A stretch of 64,000 bases of DNA from an uncultured Prevotella sp. (GTDB taxonomy: Bacteria; Bacteroidota; Bacteroidia; Bacteroidales; Bacteroidaceae), in NCBI GenBank assembly GCA_900771975.1, contig CAAGPV010000035.1:16436-80435 (forward strand), written 5' to 3'. Positions 24,964 to 33,574 of this stretch are shown in pieces. How positions within the stretch are numbered: the stretch's first letter is position 1; every line of letters begins with the position of its first letter. A program made the position numbers and the translations under genes. The notes under the pieces were generated by a model. That model worked only from the letters and a program-made list of their open reading frames with translations, had not been told where the DNA came from and made no database searches.

Positions 24964-27339
24964 ATGAACAAGATTATCAACAAAACACAATTTTCAGAAA
25001 AAGTTTTCTGCTTGGAAGTAGAGGCTCCTTTAATCGCAAAAAGTTGTCGCCCAGGAAATTTTATAATAATTCGCGTAGACACAAATAGTGAGCGCGTACC
25101 TTACACGATCGCAAAATCTGATGCAGAAAAAGGCACACTCACACTTGTGATACAAGAGGTTGGTCTATCCTCTATAAAACTCTGTTCTTTGAATGTTGGA
25201 GACTCAATTCTTGACATTGTTGGCCCTTTAGGCACTCCATCACACATAGAAAACTACGGAACTGTGATATGCGCTGGTGGAGGTATTGGGATTGCGGCCA
25301 TACTTCCCATTCTTACCGCTTTGAAACAAGCGGGAAACAAAGTTATTTCTATTCTTGCCGGCCGTACAAAAGAACTTGTTATAATGATAGATGATGTCAG
25401 AAAATACTCTGACGAAGTGGTCATCATGACCGATGATGGGTCTTTAGGTGAGAAGGGCGTTATTACGCTTGGAATGGAACAAATTATAGAACAAGAGCAC
25501 ATTGACCACATTCTTGCCATTGGGCCTCCAATTATGATGAAATTTTGCTCTCTTACAGCAAAAAAGCATAACATTCCAAACACAGTTTCTCTAAATACCA
25601 TCATGGTGGATGGCACAGGAATGTGTGGAGCATGCAGATTAACAATTGGAGGAAAAACAAAATTTGTTTGCATTGATGGCCCTGAATTTAATGGTGACCT
25701 TGTTGATTGGGATGAAATGTTCAAAAGAATGGCAACCTTTAAAGATGTCGAGCGAAACGAAATGGAACATTTTGACGAGCACATCTCCACTAAGTATGCG
25801 ACAATTCATTCTTGCTCAACTACGGTTACTACCAATAATCATAAATTTGAATTACTTCCTGACACTACTACAAGTCTAACAGACAGAAACGCAGAATGGA
25901 GAGTCGCTCTAAGAAAAGAACATAAGCCTAAAGAGCGAAGAGCCATAGAACGCACAAAAATGCCAGAGTTATCGCCTGAATATCGAATAACGACCAGAAC
26001 AGAAGAAGTAAACAAAGGATTGACAGAACCTATGGCTCTTCTTGAAGCACAAAGATGTTTAGACTGTGCAAATCCTTCTTGTGTTGAAGGATGCCCAGTA
26101 AACATAAACATTCCTTCATTCATAAAGAATATTGAACGAGGTGATTATTTTTCAGCTGCAAAAGTTTTAAAACAAACTTCAGCTTTACCAGCAGTATGTG
26201 GGCGTGTATGTCCACAAGAAAAACAATGTGAGAGCCGTTGTATCCATTTAAAGATGAAGGAACCGGCTGTTGCCATCGGATACTTAGAGCGCTTTGCTGC
26301 AGACTATGAACGAGAACATGGCAGTAACACACCAATTTCAACAATACAAAAAAATAACCTGAAAATAGCCGTTGTCGGATCTGGCCCTTCTGGTTTAAGT
26401 TTCGCTGGATGTATGGCTCAACAAGGATTTGACGTTTATGTATTTGAAGCTTTACATGAAATTGGTGGGGTCTTAAAATATGGTATACCGGAATTTAGAT
26501 TGCCCAATAAAATTGTTGATGCAGAAATAAGAAACTTACAAATTCTTGGTGTACATTTTCAAAAAGATTGTATCGTTGGAAAAACCATTAGTGTAGACGA
26601 ATTGGAACAAAAAGGATTTAAAGGAATCTTTATCGGATCTGGAGCGGGATTACCTAATTTCATGGGAATTCCAGGAGAAAACCTCATAAATGTTATGAGC
26701 TCCAACGAATATCTGACACGCATCAATTTAATGGATGCCGCAGACCCCAAAACGGATACACCTATAAATATTGGTAAACATGTTCTTGTTGTCGGTGGGG
26801 GTAATACCGCTATGGATTCCTGCCGAACAGCGCGTCGCTTAGGTGCTGATGTAACAATCGTATATAGAAGAAGTGAAGTTGAAATGCCAGCAAGGGCTGA
26901 AGAAATTAAACATGCCAAAGAAGAAGGTATACATTTTCTCACTCTTCACAATCCCCAAAAGTATCTCGCCGATGAGCAAGGAAAGGTTTGCGGCGCCATA
27001 CTTGATGTTATGCAGTTGGGAGAACCAGATGAAAGTGGTAGAAGGCGTCCGGAAAGTACAGGAAAGACTGTAAATATAAAATGCGATCAAGTTATAGTTG
27101 CCGTTGGGGTTAGCCCTAATCCTCTTGTCCCCAAATCTATAAAAAATCTTACTCTTGGACGTAAAGATACTATTGTCGTAAATGACAAAATGGAATCGAG
27201 TCATCCAATGATATATGCTGGAGGAGATATTGTTAGAGGTGGGGCTACCGTGATTCTTGCTATGGGAGATGGCAGAAAAGCTGCACAAAATATGGCTAAA
27301 CGCATATTGGGTGAAGATATGAATTCTTCATGCAATTAA
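24964..27339 (+). CDS. fused NfnA-NfnB-like NAD(P)H/ferredoxin oxidoreductase (annotated elsewhere as dihydroorotate dehydrogenase B electron-transfer subunit/glutamate synthase)
   Basis: A 791-aa two-part flavoprotein. Residues 1-~285 are a ferredoxin-NADP reductase-like module (RVPYTIAKSDAEKGTLTLVI, VICAGGGIGIAAILPIL) ending in a [2Fe-2S] site GTGMCGACRLTIGGKTKFVC. Residues ~330-791 are a GltD-like module with two [4Fe-4S] cysteine sets (CLDCANPSCVEGCPV; CGRVCPQEKQCESRC), an FAD motif VVGSGPSGLSFAG and an NAD(P) motif VVGGGNTAMDSCRTA. These are the two NfnAB/SudAB subunits in one chain, so ferredoxin-linked NADH/NADPH transhydrogenation is likelier than glutamate synthesis (inference; no gltB nearby). 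The start at 24964 was chosen because the upstream ATG is inside the serS terminator. Confidence 0.88.
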   Translation: MNKIINKTQFSEKVFCLEVEAPLIAKSCRPGNFIIIRVDTNSERVPYTIAKSDAEKGTLTLVIQEVGLSSIKLCSLNVGDSILDIVGPLGTPSHIENYGTVICAGGGIGIAAILPILTALKQAGNKVISILAGRTKELVIMIDDVRKYSDEVVIMTDDGSLGEKGVITLGMEQIIEQEHIDHILAIGPPIMMKFCSLTAKKHNIPNTVSLNTIMVDGTGMCGACRLTIGGKTKFVCIDGPEFNGDLVDWDEMFKRMATFKDVERNEMEHFDEHISTKYATIHSCSTTVTTNNHKFELLPDTTTSLTDRNAEWRVALRKEHKPKERRAIERTKMPELSPEYRITTRTEEVNKGLTEPMALLEAQRCLDCANPSCVEGCPVNINIPSFIKNIERGDYFSAAKVLKQTSALPAVCGRVCPQEKQCESRCIHLKMKEPAVAIGYLERFAADYEREHGSNTPISTIQKNNLKIAVVGSGPSGLSFAGCMAQQGFDVYVFEALHEIGGVLKYGIPEFRLPNKIVDAEIRNLQILGVHFQKDCIVGKTISVDELEQKGFKGIFIGSGAGLPNFMGIPGENLINVMSSNEYLTRINLMDAADPKTDTPINIGKHVLVVGGGNTAMDSCRTARRLGADVTIVYRRSEVEMPARAEEIKHAKEEGIHFLTLHNPQKYLADEQGKVCGAILDVMQLGEPDESGRRRPESTGKTVNIKCDQVIVAVGVSPNPLVPKSIKNLTLGRKDTIVVNDKMESSHPMIYAGGDIVRGGATVILAMGDGRKAAQNMAKRILGEDMNSSCN

Positions 27340-27466
27340 TATTCTATAAATGTTTTTGCGGCTATTAATGGGTAAAGATACAGAAAATACTTTACATCCT
27401 ATTTGTCGCAAAAACATTTACCAATTGCTTTATTATGAATTCTCTAAGAAATTATCTGTGAAAAAT

Positions 27467-27497
27467 TTTGCAGATATAGATAATTGTTGTACCTTTG
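27467..27497 (+). promoter_or_regulatory. tRNA-Pro promoter
   Basis: TTTG at 27467-27470, 19 bases, TACCTTTG at 27490-27497; the mature tRNA begins at 27524. An exact match to the Bacteroidetes consensus. Confidence 0.88.
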
Positions 27498-27523
27498 CAT
27501 CGTTCTTAAAGGAAACACTCATT

Positions 27524-27597
27524 CGGGGTGTAGCGCAGCCCGGTAGCGCTCCTGGTTTGGGACCAGGTGGTCGCAGGTTCGAATCCTGTCGCCCCGA
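27524..27597 (+). tRNA. tRNA-Pro (anticodon TGG)
   Basis: The 74-base cloverleaf folds completely. Acceptor arms CGGGGTG/CGCCCCG (one G-U pair), D stem GCGC/GCGC, anticodon stem CCTGG/CCAGG around the loop TTTGGGA (anticodon TGG), T arm with GGTTCGAATCC, discriminator A. CCA is not encoded. A hairpin terminator follows. Confidence 0.97.
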
Positions 27598-27609
27598 CTT
27601 TTTTAATGT

Positions 27610-27648
27610 AAATCTCTTTATATGAAATTCATATAAAGAGATTTTTTT
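27610..27648 (+). terminator. terminator after tRNA-Pro
   Basis: The 15-bp stem has arms 27610-27624 and 27630-27644 (AAATCTCTTTATATG and its complement) with a 5-base loop, followed by T residues. Confidence 0.88.
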
Positions 27649-27845
27649 ATTTGAGACAATTACTTGAAACTTCTTAGCTTATATTTATACTCTATTTTTT
27701 TCAATACAATTAAGTAAAGTGATTTTTTTGTGAACTAACAATATTTATCCTTTTAAATAAAAGACTATCACTATTTCAAAAGGTAAGACTTAAAAGGTAT
27801 TTTATGGCAATTAAATGCTCATAAAATAGCGTCCACAACTATAAC
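27649..27845. other. intergenic DNA without recognisable features
   Basis: AT-rich sequence between the tRNA terminator and the terminator of the serine palmitoyltransferase gene. No open frame with coding character, promoter or repeat was recognised. Confidence 0.5.
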
Positions 27846-27878
27846 AAAAAAGGAGGAAAGTAGATCTTTCCTCCTTTT
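27846..27878 (-). terminator. terminator of the serine palmitoyltransferase gene
   Basis: The 13-bp stem has arms 27848-27860 and 27866-27878 (AAAAGGAGGAAAG and its complement) with a 5-base loop. Read leftward it runs into a T tract, and it lies 28 bases after the stop of the minus-strand gene. Confidence 0.88.
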
Positions 27879-27905
27879 GTTTGGTTATAATATTATTATT
27901 TACCT

Positions 27906-29096
27906 TTACTTTATAAGGCCTTCATTAACAAAAATCTGCTTTAAGGCCACTACTCCACGTTCAACTTGCTCTTTAGTGTGTGTCGCCATCAAGGCAAAAC
28001 GAACCAATGTATCCTGTGGAGCACAAGCTGGAGGTATAACAGGGTTAATAAATACACCTGCCTCATACGCTTTCTTTGTAACTATAAATGTTTTGTCAAT
28101 ATCGCGTACATAAAGAGGTATAATTGGACTTTCTGTTTCTCCTATTTCAAAACCTTCCTCACGAAAACGTTGCAATGCATAGTTGGTTACATCCCATAAG
28201 TGCTCAATACGTTGTGGTTCCTCCTGAATAATATGAAGCGCTTCCAAAGCTGCTGCTGTAGCAGCCGGAGTATTACTTGCACTAAATATATAAGTTCTGC
28301 AATTATGACGAATGAAATTAATGGTATCTTTATCTCCCGCTATAAAGCCACCAATAGAAGCTAAACTTTTAGAGAACGTTCCCATTATCAAGTCAACTTC
28401 GTCTGTCAATCCAAAATGGTCACAGACTCCACGACCTTGTTTTCCAAAAACGCCCAAGCCATGAGCCTCATCTACCATAATAGAGCAATTGTATTTATGC
28501 TTTAGCTTGACAATTTCAGGCAAGTTAGCTAAATCGCCTTCCATTGAAAAGACACCATCTACAACTATCAATTTAATGGCATCATGTGGTAATTTTTGAA
28601 GCACACGCTCCAAATCTTCCATATCGTTATGCTTATAATGCAGTTGTGTTGCAAAAGAAAGTCGGCGTCCATCTACAATGCTTGCATGATCACGATCGTC
28701 ACAAATGATGTAATCACCACGACCTACCACCACTGCAATAACACCAGCATTAACAGAAAAGCCTGTAGAAAAACACAAAGCTTCGTCTTTATGTTCAAAT
28801 TCCGCAAGTTCTTTTTCCAATTGCACATGCAAATCAAGCGTACCATTTAGAAATCGACTGCCGGCACAACCAGACCCATACTTGTCCAAGGCCTCTTTAG
28901 CGGCTTCAATAACACGCGGATCATTTGGTAATCCCGTATAGGCATTCGACCCAAACATAAGAATCTTGTTGCCATTAATGTCTGTAACCTCAGTACCCTG
29001 CTTACTTGTTATTTCTCTAAAATAGGGGTACACACCAGCCTTCATGTATTTTTGCGGCTCCCGATAATTCTTGTATTTTTCTTGTAATTGTCCCAT
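27906..29096 (-). CDS. spt: serine palmitoyltransferase (alpha-oxoamine synthase family)
   Basis: A 396-aa PLP enzyme. Alpha-oxoamine synthase motifs are DRDHASIVDG, the cofactor-binding DEAHGLGVFGKQGRG and the PLP lysine in MGTFSKSLASIGGF. The N terminus (PYFREITSKQGTEV, then LMFGSNAYTGLPND) and the C-terminal INPVIPPACAPQDTLVRFAL match, from memory, the characterised Bacteroides serine palmitoyltransferase rather than glycine C-acetyltransferase or BioF. It would condense serine with an acyl-CoA to 3-ketosphinganine, the first step of sphingolipid synthesis. The start at 29096 (MGQLQEKY) is chosen over an ATG 45 bases upstream, which lies in the promoter. Confidence 0.88.
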   Translation of the reverse strand: MGQLQEKYKNYREPQKYMKAGVYPYFREITSKQGTEVTDINGNKILMFGSNAYTGLPNDPRVIEAAKEALDKYGSGCAGSRFLNGTLDLHVQLEKELAEFEHKDEALCFSTGFSVNAGVIAVVVGRGDYIICDDRDHASIVDGRRLSFATQLHYKHNDMEDLERVLQKLPHDAIKLIVVDGVFSMEGDLANLPEIVKLKHKYNCSIMVDEAHGLGVFGKQGRGVCDHFGLTDEVDLIMGTFSKSLASIGGFIAGDKDTINFIRHNCRTYIFSASNTPAATAAALEALHIIQEEPQRIEHLWDVTNYALQRFREEGFEIGETESPIIPLYVRDIDKTFIVTKKAYEAGVFINPVIPPACAPQDTLVRFALMATHTKEQVERGVVALKQIFVNEGLIK

Positions 29097-29138
29097 ATAT
29101 AATAGGTGTAGTCCACGACTACAATTTTGATTAGGCTG

Positions 29139-29146
29139 CAAAGTTA
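29139..29146 (-). promoter_or_regulatory. promoter -7 box of the serine palmitoyltransferase gene
   Basis: The minus strand reads TAACTTTG 43 bases before the start at 29096. Because it overlaps the more upstream in-frame ATG at 29141, translation must begin later. Confidence 0.7.
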
Positions 29147-29240
29147 CAAAAACTTAAACAAATATTCGTCTGTTTAAAAAAAGAATTATCAGTTTTTGCG
29201 TTTTTTCATTTGAATGTAGTATTATTTGTTCTTTAATTTG

Positions 29241-29248
29241 TATTTTTG
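29241..29248 (+). promoter_or_regulatory. promoter -7 box of the lipid kinase gene
   Basis: TATTTTTG, 23 bases before the ATG at 29272, in the divergent interval with the serine palmitoyltransferase gene. Confidence 0.6.
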
Positions 29249-29271
29249 CAAACCACTAAGTAGATAATGAT

Positions 29272-30300
29272 ATGCCCAAGAAAATCGCATTTATCTTAAA
29301 TCCCATTTCCGGAAATGTCAGAAAGTCTAAAATACCTGAACTTATTGATAAACATTTAGATAAAGCACATTTCTCTTACTCTGTTTTTGAAACACAGTAT
29401 GCGGGCCATGCTACTTTGTTAGCAGAGAATGCCGCTAAATCTGGCTTTGACATAGTAGTGGCGGTTGGTGGCGATGGAACCGTTAACGAAGTTGGAAGAG
29501 CTCTTATACACACAAACACAGCTTTGGGAATACTTCCTTGTGGTTCTGGCAACGGATTGGCCCGTCACTTGCTTCTTCCCATGAATTTGGAAAAAGCATT
29601 AGAGGTTATCAACCAAGCATCTATCAACACCCTCGATTATGGATTAATTAATAACATCCCTTTCTTTTGCACTTGTGGAATGGGGTTTGATGCATTTATA
29701 AGCATGAAATTTGCAGAAGCTGGGAAAAGAGGCTTTACAACATATGCCGAGAATGTATTGAAAGAAGGCTTAAAATACAAACCTGAGACCTATGAAATTG
29801 AAGATGAATCCGGCGCCAGACATTACAAGGCTTTTTTGGTATCTATAGCCAATGCTTCACAATATGGCAACAATGCCTTTATTGCGCCCCAAGCTTCTAT
29901 GAGCGATGGCTTGTTGGACGTAATCATTATGGAGCCTTTTGATGTTATAGATGCCCCACAGGTCGTCATCGAAATGTTCAACAAGACGCTTGACAAAAGC
30001 ACGAAAATAAAAACATTTAAGGCCCAACACATTCACATACACAGAAAGGAACCAGGATTGATACACTTTGACGGAGACCCAATAATGTGTGATGCCGATT
30101 TGGATGTTCGAATAGAGAGCAAAGGAATAAAAGTCGTTATAAATCCATGGGCTGACAAAAGTCAACGTCAACCAAACTTTGTTCAAACCGCCTTTTCTGA
30201 ATTCTTCTATAATATAGACCTCATACGCACCGACCTCATACGCCAAGGGAAAAAACTACAAGCATTGAATCGTACCATCATCAAAAAACTCAACATTTAA
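29272..30300 (+). CDS. diacylglycerol/sphingoid-base kinase family protein
   Basis: A 342-aa soluble lipid kinase of the DAGK catalytic family. The nucleotide-binding start is ILNPISGN, the GGDGT motif lies in VVAVGGDGTVNEVGR (about residues 62-76), and LPCGSGNGLARHL follows at about 88-100. The family covers diacylglycerol, ceramide and sphingoid-base kinases, and substrate cannot be read from sequence. Divergent pairing with the serine palmitoyltransferase gene makes a sphingoid base such as dihydrosphingosine a plausible substrate (inference). The C-terminal extension after about residue 290 (SQRQPNFVQTAFSEFFYNID) is additional to the minimal fold. Confidence 0.85.
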   Translation: MPKKIAFILNPISGNVRKSKIPELIDKHLDKAHFSYSVFETQYAGHATLLAENAAKSGFDIVVAVGGDGTVNEVGRALIHTNTALGILPCGSGNGLARHLLLPMNLEKALEVINQASINTLDYGLINNIPFFCTCGMGFDAFISMKFAEAGKRGFTTYAENVLKEGLKYKPETYEIEDESGARHYKAFLVSIANASQYGNNAFIAPQASMSDGLLDVIIMEPFDVIDAPQVVIEMFNKTLDKSTKIKTFKAQHIHIHRKEPGLIHFDGDPIMCDADLDVRIESKGIKVVINPWADKSQRQPNFVQTAFSEFFYNIDLIRTDLIRQGKKLQALNRTIIKKLNI

Positions 30301-30304
30301 ATTA

Positions 30305-31000
30305 ATGGGTGGTTTTCAATTTAAACAATTTAGGATTGAACAGGATTTATGTGGGATGAAAGTAGGAACTGATGGGGTTCTACTGGGAGCTTGGGCAAAA
30401 GGAGGCAGACATATTCTTGACATAGGAACCGGAACAGGTCTTATTGCTTTGATGATGGCACAACGGTTTCGTTCTTCCACAATTGAAGCTATAGACATAG
30501 AAGAAAATGCAGTCAAACAAGCGCAAGACAATATTGAAAGAAGTCCTTTCTCCCAACAAATTAAGGTTTTCCATACTTCTATTCAGCAATTCAATAGCAA
30601 AGCTATAAACTACGATGCAATAGTTTGCAATCCCCCATTTTTCGAAAATTCATTGTCCTGCAATAATCACCAAAGAACATTGGCACGTCACACCAATAGC
30701 CTTTCGTTTAACGAACTCATTTCTTGCTGTATTAAACTTCTGACGTCCAATGGTGTACTAAGCATCATACTCCCTACAACTACAAGAAATAGTTTTGAAA
30801 CGGAAGCCTTACTTCAAGGTTTATACAAAACAGAAGAGCTTTTTGTAAAAACATCCATAAAGAAAGCCCCAAAACGAGTTTTGATGCAGTTTTCCAAACA
30901 AATGACAAGTCCAGTAAAAACATCTACCCAACTCTTAATAAATTCACAAGGAGAACGCTCCCTTTGGTACAATGAGTTAACTCAAGATTTCTATTTGTAA
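30305..31000 (+). CDS. trmN6: tRNA1(Val) (adenine37-N6)-methyltransferase
   Basis: A 231-aa class I SAM methyltransferase. The sequence opens with FKQFRIEQDLCGMKVGTDGV (the KV.TDG motif of the YfiC/TrmN6 family), motif I is ILDIGTGTGLIALMMAQR (about residues 37-54) and the N6-adenine catalytic tetrad appears as CNPPFFENS (about 107-115). It modifies A37 of tRNA1(Val) in E. coli; the same substrate is assumed here. The start lies four bases after the lipid kinase stop, suggesting co-transcription. Confidence 0.9.
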   Translation: MGGFQFKQFRIEQDLCGMKVGTDGVLLGAWAKGGRHILDIGTGTGLIALMMAQRFRSSTIEAIDIEENAVKQAQDNIERSPFSQQIKVFHTSIQQFNSKAINYDAIVCNPPFFENSLSCNNHQRTLARHTNSLSFNELISCCIKLLTSNGVLSIILPTTTRNSFETEALLQGLYKTEELFVKTSIKKAPKRVLMQFSKQMTSPVKTSTQLLINSQGERSLWYNELTQDFYL

Positions 31001-31076
31001 CTTTCAAATATCCAATTTTTAGATAGTTAGAAGAAGTTAAAGGCTCTTCAATCCCGTATATTTCTTAGATTTTTCG

Positions 31077-31084
31077 TAAATTTG
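31077..31084 (+). promoter_or_regulatory. promoter -7 box of lon
   Basis: TAAATTTG, 21 bases before the ATG at 31106. A TTG codon at 31082 that would extend the frame lies inside this box and is not a credible start. Confidence 0.6.
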
Positions 31085-31105
31085 CAGGCTCATAACGAAC
31101 GTTAC

Positions 31106-33574
31106 ATGAAGAAAAAACAAAATATTCAAATGATTGCCGACTACAACGGCGACCTATCGACACTTTTAAACACAACAGTAGAGGGAGAAATTCCTATTTT
31201 GGCGACACGCAATTTGGTCTTGTTTCCCGGCATTATGAATCCTATTCTCGTTGGGAGAAAGGCAAGTCTTTCTTTGTTGAAACTTGCCGAAAAGAACGAG
31301 AATATGATATTTGCCGTCTTTAGTCAAAAAGAAGAGAATATTGATTATCCTGAGGAAAAAGACCTGTTAAAGGACGGTGTATACGCAAAAGTCCTTAAAA
31401 TCATTGATATGCCCGATTCGGCTTCCACAAAAACAGCCATCATTCAATCTCTCGGCCGTTGTTCTTTGGAAACCATAACAAAGACAAAACCCTATTTGCA
31501 AGGATTTGCAAGTAGGGTCGAAGAAATCCTACCCGAAGATAACGACTTTGAATGGAGCGTTGCTTTGGATGCTCTTCGTGCAACTGTTGCTGAATACATA
31601 AAACAAAATGACGAAATTCCTAACGAAGTCCAATTTGCTATAAACAACATCAATAATGGTGTAATTCTCGTCAACTATGTTTGTACCAACCTCATCCAGT
31701 CGTTCGAAGACAAGGCCCAACTGCTTAAAGAGCTCGATATTAAAAAGCGCTTGTTCCTCTTGCTTCGATTCATTCGACGCGAATTAGAACTATTACAGAT
31801 TCGACAAAACATCAGAATGAAGACTCGTTCTGATTTGGACGAGCAGCAACGTGAATATTTCCTTCACCAACAAATCAAAAACATCAAGGAAGAACTAGGC
31901 GATGAAGAAAGCAATCCCGAGCGAAGCGAACTACAAAAGCTGGCTAAGGACAAGAAATGGAGCAAAGAAATTGGCAAGAGTTTTGAGAAAGAACTTAACA
32001 AACTCGACTCCTTAAATCCACAGAGCCCTGAATATAGCGTACAACTCAACTACTTGCAAACTGTAGCCAATCTTCCCTGGAACGAATATACCACAGACGA
32101 TTTAAGTCTAAAACGTGCCAAGAGAATACTCGACCAAGACCATTATGGTATGGAAAAAGTAAAAGAACGTATTCTCGAATACATGGCTGTGTTGCAACTG
32201 CGTGGTGATCTCAAATCGCCTATTCTGTGTCTTTATGGGCCTCCTGGTGTAGGTAAAACCTCATTGGGAAAAAGTATTGCCAAAGCCATGAAGCGAAATT
32301 ATGTCCGCGTTTCTTTAGGAGGTCTTCATGACGAAGCTGAAATACGCGGTCATAGGCGTACTTACATTGGGGCTATGCCAGGCCGTATCATCAAAAGTAT
32401 TCAAAAAGCAAAGTCTTCCAATCCTGTTTTCATTCTCGATGAGATTGACAAAGTTACACAAAACACCGTTAACGGTGATCCTTCGTCTGCATTGTTGGAG
32501 GTTCTTGACCCTGAACAAAATAATGCTTTTCATGATAATTATCTCGACTTGGACTATGATTTGTCGAAGGTATTGTTCATCGCTACGGCCAATGACCTCA
32601 ACACTATTCCCCGTCCACTACTTGACCGTATGGAAATAATAGAAGTTGGTGGCTATATCACAGAAGAAAAAATTGAGATAGCAAAGCGTCATCTCGTTCC
32701 ACGCGAAATCAAAAACACAGGATTGGACGCTATTGAAACACCTATTAAATTTACAAAGCCGGCTTTAGAACGCATTATTGAAAACTATACCAGAGAAAGT
32801 GGTGTAAGACAATTGGAAAAGCAAATCAACAAAGCCCTACGGAAAATAGCTTACCACAAAGCGATGGAAGACCAATTGGATATTTACACTATCACTCCCA
32901 ACAATCTTGAAGATCTGTTAGGGAAACCACCTTTCTATCGTGACATCTATCAAGGCAACAATTATGCCGGTGTGGTGACAGGGTTAGCTTGGACAAGTGT
33001 TGGTGGAGAAATCTTGTTTATCGAGACTTCACTTTCCAAAGGAAAAGCAGGAAAACTAACTCTTACCGGCAATTTGGGCGACGTCATGAAAGAAAGTGCC
33101 GTTATTGCTTTGGAATATGTAAAAGCTCATGCAGATGCTTTGGGAATAGATTCTAACATCTTCAACAACTGGAATATACACATCCATGTTCCGGAAGGTG
33201 CAACCCCAAAAGATGGACCTTCAGCGGGTATAACCATCGCCACATCCATTGCTTCTGCTATCACCCAACGAAAGGTACGCAAAAACACCGCTATGACAGG
33301 TGAAATAACCCTACGTGGAAAAGTGTTGCCCGTAGGAGGTATTAAAGAAAAAATTCTTGCAGCCAAGCGAGCCGGCATCACCGACATCGTTATGTGTTGT
33401 GAGAACGAAAAGGACATTATTGAGATTCCCGAAAAATATCGCAAAGGAGTTACATTCCATTATGTTGAGAATGTTCAAGACGTATGGAATTTTGCATTAA
33501 CCGATGAGATGGTAGACCACCCTATCGATTTTACAATTAACGAAGAATCCTCAAACGATAAAAAAGAAGAATAA
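31106..33574 (+). CDS. lon: ATP-dependent protease Lon
   Basis: An 822-aa AAA+ serine protease that degrades damaged and regulatory proteins in the cytosol. The N-terminal substrate-recognition domain begins at ILATRNLVLFPGI (about residue 30). Walker A GPPGVGKTS starts at residue 378, Walker B reads VFILDEIDKV, and the catalytic Ser is residue 706 in KDGPSAG, with the Lys in the GGIKEK segment (about 747-749). The start at 31106 (MKKKQNIQ) follows the -7 box. The stop (33572-33574) directly abuts the tgt start. Confidence 0.97.
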   Translation: MKKKQNIQMIADYNGDLSTLLNTTVEGEIPILATRNLVLFPGIMNPILVGRKASLSLLKLAEKNENMIFAVFSQKEENIDYPEEKDLLKDGVYAKVLKIIDMPDSASTKTAIIQSLGRCSLETITKTKPYLQGFASRVEEILPEDNDFEWSVALDALRATVAEYIKQNDEIPNEVQFAINNINNGVILVNYVCTNLIQSFEDKAQLLKELDIKKRLFLLLRFIRRELELLQIRQNIRMKTRSDLDEQQREYFLHQQIKNIKEELGDEESNPERSELQKLAKDKKWSKEIGKSFEKELNKLDSLNPQSPEYSVQLNYLQTVANLPWNEYTTDDLSLKRAKRILDQDHYGMEKVKERILEYMAVLQLRGDLKSPILCLYGPPGVGKTSLGKSIAKAMKRNYVRVSLGGLHDEAEIRGHRRTYIGAMPGRIIKSIQKAKSSNPVFILDEIDKVTQNTVNGDPSSALLEVLDPEQNNAFHDNYLDLDYDLSKVLFIATANDLNTIPRPLLDRMEIIEVGGYITEEKIEIAKRHLVPREIKNTGLDAIETPIKFTKPALERIIENYTRESGVRQLEKQINKALRKIAYHKAMEDQLDIYTITPNNLEDLLGKPPFYRDIYQGNNYAGVVTGLAWTSVGGEILFIETSLSKGKAGKLTLTGNLGDVMKESAVIALEYVKAHADALGIDSNIFNNWNIHIHVPEGATPKDGPSAGITIATSIASAITQRKVRKNTAMTGEITLRGKVLPVGGIKEKILAAKRAGITDIVMCCENEKDIIEIPEKYRKGVTFHYVENVQDVWNFALTDEMVDHPIDFTINEESSNDKKEE

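Noticed and set aside
27350..27625. Open frame of 91 codons on the plus strand
   Set aside because: It runs straight through the tRNA-Pro gene and its promoter; the encoded residues over the tRNA are the translated cloverleaf.
31082..31105. Upstream TTG start for lon
   Set aside because: It falls within the TAAATTTG promoter box; Lon homology begins after 31106.
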